This document shows positions 5,362-7,237 of a stretch of DNA of 7,237 bases, in pieces. The notes under the pieces were generated by a model. It was not told the DNA's origin and did no database searches. It saw nothing but the letters and a program-made list of their open reading frames with translations. The position numbers were made by a program, and so were the translations under genes. The stretch's first letter is position 1, and each line of letters starts with the position of its first letter. Origin of the DNA: CAZDDA01 sp964568045 (GTDB lineage: Bacteria; Bipolaricaulota; Bipolaricaulia; UBA7950; UBA9294); NCBI GenBank assembly GCA_964568045.1, contig CAZMOL010000077.1, positions 1 to 7,237 on the forward strand, read 5' to 3'.

Positions 5362-6698
5362 TGGAGGATATCCCCCTTGTTGAGCGTTGCCAACAGGCAT
5401 TGGAATTGACTCGTCGACAGGGAGCCGACGCCGTAGAGATCTATGGGCAGTCCGCCCGAACTATCACGGTCACGCTTGAAAAACACGACCTGCAGACCAC
5501 CCGCACTCATCAGGAAACGATGATTGGCGTACGGGCGATGATCGATGGAAAACAAGGCTTCGCCTGCTCCAACGATCCGCAGAACCTTGACCCAACCTGC
5601 TCGGACGCCGTGAAACTGGCCAAGGCCTCCCCGGCCGATGAGCACAATCTGTTTCCAGATGCCACCGAGATCACGTATGTGGAGGGGATCTACGACCCCG
5701 CAGCACAAGAATTTACCGTAGAGCAGGGCCTCAACTTCGCGATCCAGATGCTGACCCTCGCCTCTGAGATGGATCACCGGCTGATCCTCGGGGATGGCCT
5801 TTTCTCCGTGGAAATCGGCGAGACAGCCATTGTGAACAGCCGCGGTCTGCGTTGCAGCGAAAAGGGGAGCCTGTTCAGCTATTTCGCTCTGGCCACGGCC
5901 CGCGAAGGGGACAGAGTCTCCAATATGGATTATCAATTCGACGCCTCTCGCACCGTCTCTGGAATCGACGTTGGCCCAATCACACGACGCGCTTGCGAGA
6001 ATGCCCTGGGCTCCCTCGGCGCAACAAAAGGGGAGAGCTTCAACGGCACCGTCCTGCTCTCTCCAAACGCGGTGCAGTCGATCCTTAGTCAACTGATCCT
6101 GTTCCAGATCAACGCGAAGAACGTGCTTCGCGGCATGAGCCGCTGGAAAGAAGAGATCGGAAACTCCGTTTCAGCGCCGATCCTGTCAATTGTCGATGAT
6201 GGTCTCCTGCCTGGTGGAGTCGGTACGGCTTCGTTCGACCGCGAAGGGGTGGCACACCGACAGATCGACGTCATTCTAGACGGTCGTCTCGTCTCCCTAA
6301 TGCACAACAGTTACAGCGCCAATGCGATGGGAGCGGGAAACACCGGTCACGCCAGTGGGTCCGCACGCTCGATTCCGGGAATCGGACCGACGAACCTCGA
6401 GATCCTCCCCGGCAAGGCGTCAACAGACGAGCTGATTGCCGAAATAAAGCAGGGGCTACTGGTGACTCGATTCTCCGGAACGGTTGACCCGGTCTCCGGG
6501 GATTTCTCCGGGGTTGCTAAGGGGGCCTATCTCATCAAACACGGAAAGATCGACCGCCCGGTCACGGGAACGCTCGTTGCAGGCAACGGCTTCGAGGCTC
6601 TGAGGAGCCTCTCAGGCATCTCCAAGGAGAGGGAACGCGTGTTCAGCTTCACCCTTCCCTACCTGCGTCTGGAGGGGCTCTCAGTCACAGCAAGATGA
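5361..6698 (+). CDS. pmbA: PmbA/TldE, partner subunit of the TldD/TldE metalloprotease
   Basis: This 445-aa protein is close to E. coli PmbA (450 aa) and homologous to TldD. It lacks the HExxxH motif and the late Cys ligand, as expected for the TldE subunit, which does not bind zinc but is needed for activity. Recognisable stretches are GVRAMIDGKQGFACSND near the N-terminus, NSRGL in the middle, LLPGGVGTASFDREG, and the C-terminal FSGTVDPVSGDFSGVAKGAYLI, which is the most diagnostic. The open frame runs back to 5259 inside tldD, but the ATG at 5361 has GGAGGA 8 nt upstream and gives the family length. It overlaps tldD by one base. A 338-codon open frame exists antisense to its first half; nothing suggests that frame is real. 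The gene ends 37 bp before the stop of the convergent FabK-like remnant. Confidence 0.95.
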   Translation: MEDIPLVERCQQALELTRRQGADAVEIYGQSARTITVTLEKHDLQTTRTHQETMIGVRAMIDGKQGFACSNDPQNLDPTCSDAVKLAKASPADEHNLFPDATEITYVEGIYDPAAQEFTVEQGLNFAIQMLTLASEMDHRLILGDGLFSVEIGETAIVNSRGLRCSEKGSLFSYFALATAREGDRVSNMDYQFDASRTVSGIDVGPITRRACENALGSLGATKGESFNGTVLLSPNAVQSILSQLILFQINAKNVLRGMSRWKEEIGNSVSAPILSIVDDGLLPGGVGTASFDREGVAHRQIDVILDGRLVSLMHNSYSANAMGAGNTGHASGSARSIPGIGPTNLEILPGKASTDELIAEIKQGLLVTRFSGTVDPVSGDFSGVAKGAYLIKHGKIDRPVTGTLVAGNGFEALRSLSGISKERERVFSFTLPYLRLEGLSVTAR

Positions 6699-6735
6699 AC
6701 TCCCGGTGGCTTTTCTACATCACGAAATCCGCGCA

Positions 6736-6915
6736 TCAACCATACGGGGACATCCCCTCGTCTGCAGTCCCGACAAGGCAGGGTGTTGATTTGCAGGACC
6801 CGGCTCCCCCGCTCCCCGCCGCCAGGGATGCCAGCGACACCCTCACGCCCATCCCACACTGGATGATCGGGATATCCGCGGTGAGGTGTCCGATATGAAG
6901 CTTCGGGATGTTCAT
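6736..6915 (-). pseudogene. Remnant of a FabK/nitronate-monooxygenase-like flavoprotein gene
   Basis: The 59-codon frame starts with ATG 2 nt after the fabF stop (TAACGATG on the minus strand). Its first 33 residues follow the N-terminus of FMN-dependent nitronate monooxygenase/FabK-type enoyl reductases: MNIPKLHIGHLTADIPIIQ, then CGMGV, then SLASLAA. The family normally has IPIIQGGMGVG; here the first Gly of QGGMG is Cys20 and the Gly after GMGV is Arg25. After about residue 33 (nt 6817) the similarity stops, and the frame ends at TGA (6738-6736) after 26 unrelated residues. The intact family is over 300 aa, so this cannot be a working enzyme. I found no continuation in the other two minus frames. 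It is probably a decayed or deleted gene cotranscribed with fabF. A coincidental short ORF is less likely given the motif match. Confidence 0.55.
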
Positions 6916-6917
6916 CG

Positions 6918-7237
6918 TTACCTTCCCTTCTCGTACCTCTTGACGACCAGGCAGGCATTCCCTCCCCCGAAGCCGAAGGACTGGCTCATGGCCGCGTCGA
7001 GGTCGATCGACTCGGCTCCCCGGGTGACGTAATCTAGCGGGCAATCCGGATCGGGCTGCTCGTAGTTGATAGTCGGGGGAATGTGACCGGTCGAGACGCT
7101 CAGCACGGTGGCCGCGAGCTCCACGGCCCCGGCCGCGGCAAGCAGGTGGCCGATCATGGACTTGATGGAACTTATTTTGAGTCGCCGGGCGTGGTCGCCG
7201 AAGACCTTAATCACGGCCGCGCTTTCGATCTTGTCAT
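6918..7237 (-). CDS. fabF: 3-oxoacyl-[acyl-carrier-protein] synthase II (FabF), C-terminal part
   Basis: This is the C-terminal 106 or so codons of the condensing enzyme that elongates fatty acids by joining malonyl-ACP to acyl-ACP. The frame continues past the right edge, so the 5' part, including the active-site Cys and first His, lies outside. The first visible residues DKIES lead into ISSIKSMIGHLLAAAGAVE, which holds the conserved Lys and catalytic His (E. coli Lys335 and His340). The end has SFGFGGGNACLVVKR, matching the family C-terminus with its gating Phe; the usual Thr of GFGGTN is Gly here. A GTG at 7214 is internal, not the start. The stop TAA is at 6920-6918. The stretch is visibly richer in GC than the genes to the left. 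It converges on pmbA. Confidence 0.93.
   Translation of the reverse strand, partial: DKIESAAVIKVFGDHARRLKISSIKSMIGHLLAAAGAVELAATVLSVSTGHIPPTINYEQPDPDCPLDYVTRGAESIDLDAAMSQSFGFGGGNACLVVKRYEKGR

Noticed and set aside
5076..6092. 338-codon minus-strand open frame
   Set aside because: It is antisense to well-conserved tldD and pmbA, shows no domain, and is explained by codon bias of the sense genes.
1..7237. CRISPR array, transposon ends, tRNA or integration site
   Set aside because: No spaced direct repeats, terminal inverted repeats with a transposase, or tRNA-like cloverleaf were seen on either strand.

Overview
This is a bacterial chromosomal window of moderate GC content. It is gene-dense and made mostly of housekeeping genes, with no tRNA, rRNA, CRISPR array or insertion sequence that I can see. 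A secreted, beta-rich hypothetical protein hints at a diderm envelope. The short RpoD/SigA-type sigma factor with RpoS-like traits and the fabF/FabK-like arrangement would fit a deep-branching or uncultured lineage, but I cannot assign a phylum from the sequence.

Layout, left to right: (1) the 3' part of topA (+), ending in four C4 zinc ribbons; (2) a convergent sigma-70 family factor (-), 13 bp from topA; (3) upstream of the sigma gene on the minus strand, a compact control region with a strong-looking intrinsic terminator, a near-consensus extended -10 promoter and a leader of about 160 nt containing two nested long-range helices; (4) about 280 bp without a convincing gene; (5) an unrecognised exported protein with a C-terminal membrane segment (-); (6) a HAD-superfamily phosphatase (+) divergent from it, possibly with a near-leaderless mRNA; (7) tldD and pmbA/tldE (+), overlapping by one base; (8) convergent with pmbA, the C-terminal end of fabF (-), followed 2 nt later by a short remnant of a FabK/nitronate-monooxygenase-type flavoprotein gene.

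The clearest functional unit is tldD-pmbA, which should encode the two subunits of the TldD/TldE metalloprotease. TldD carries the zinc ligands (HEAIGH plus a late Cys) and PmbA does not. No peptide substrate gene is visible. The most interesting non-coding signal is the structured sigma-factor leader with possible alternative pairings. The most interesting genic oddity is the broken FabK-like gene at the fabF end, in a stretch visibly richer in GC than the rest of the window.
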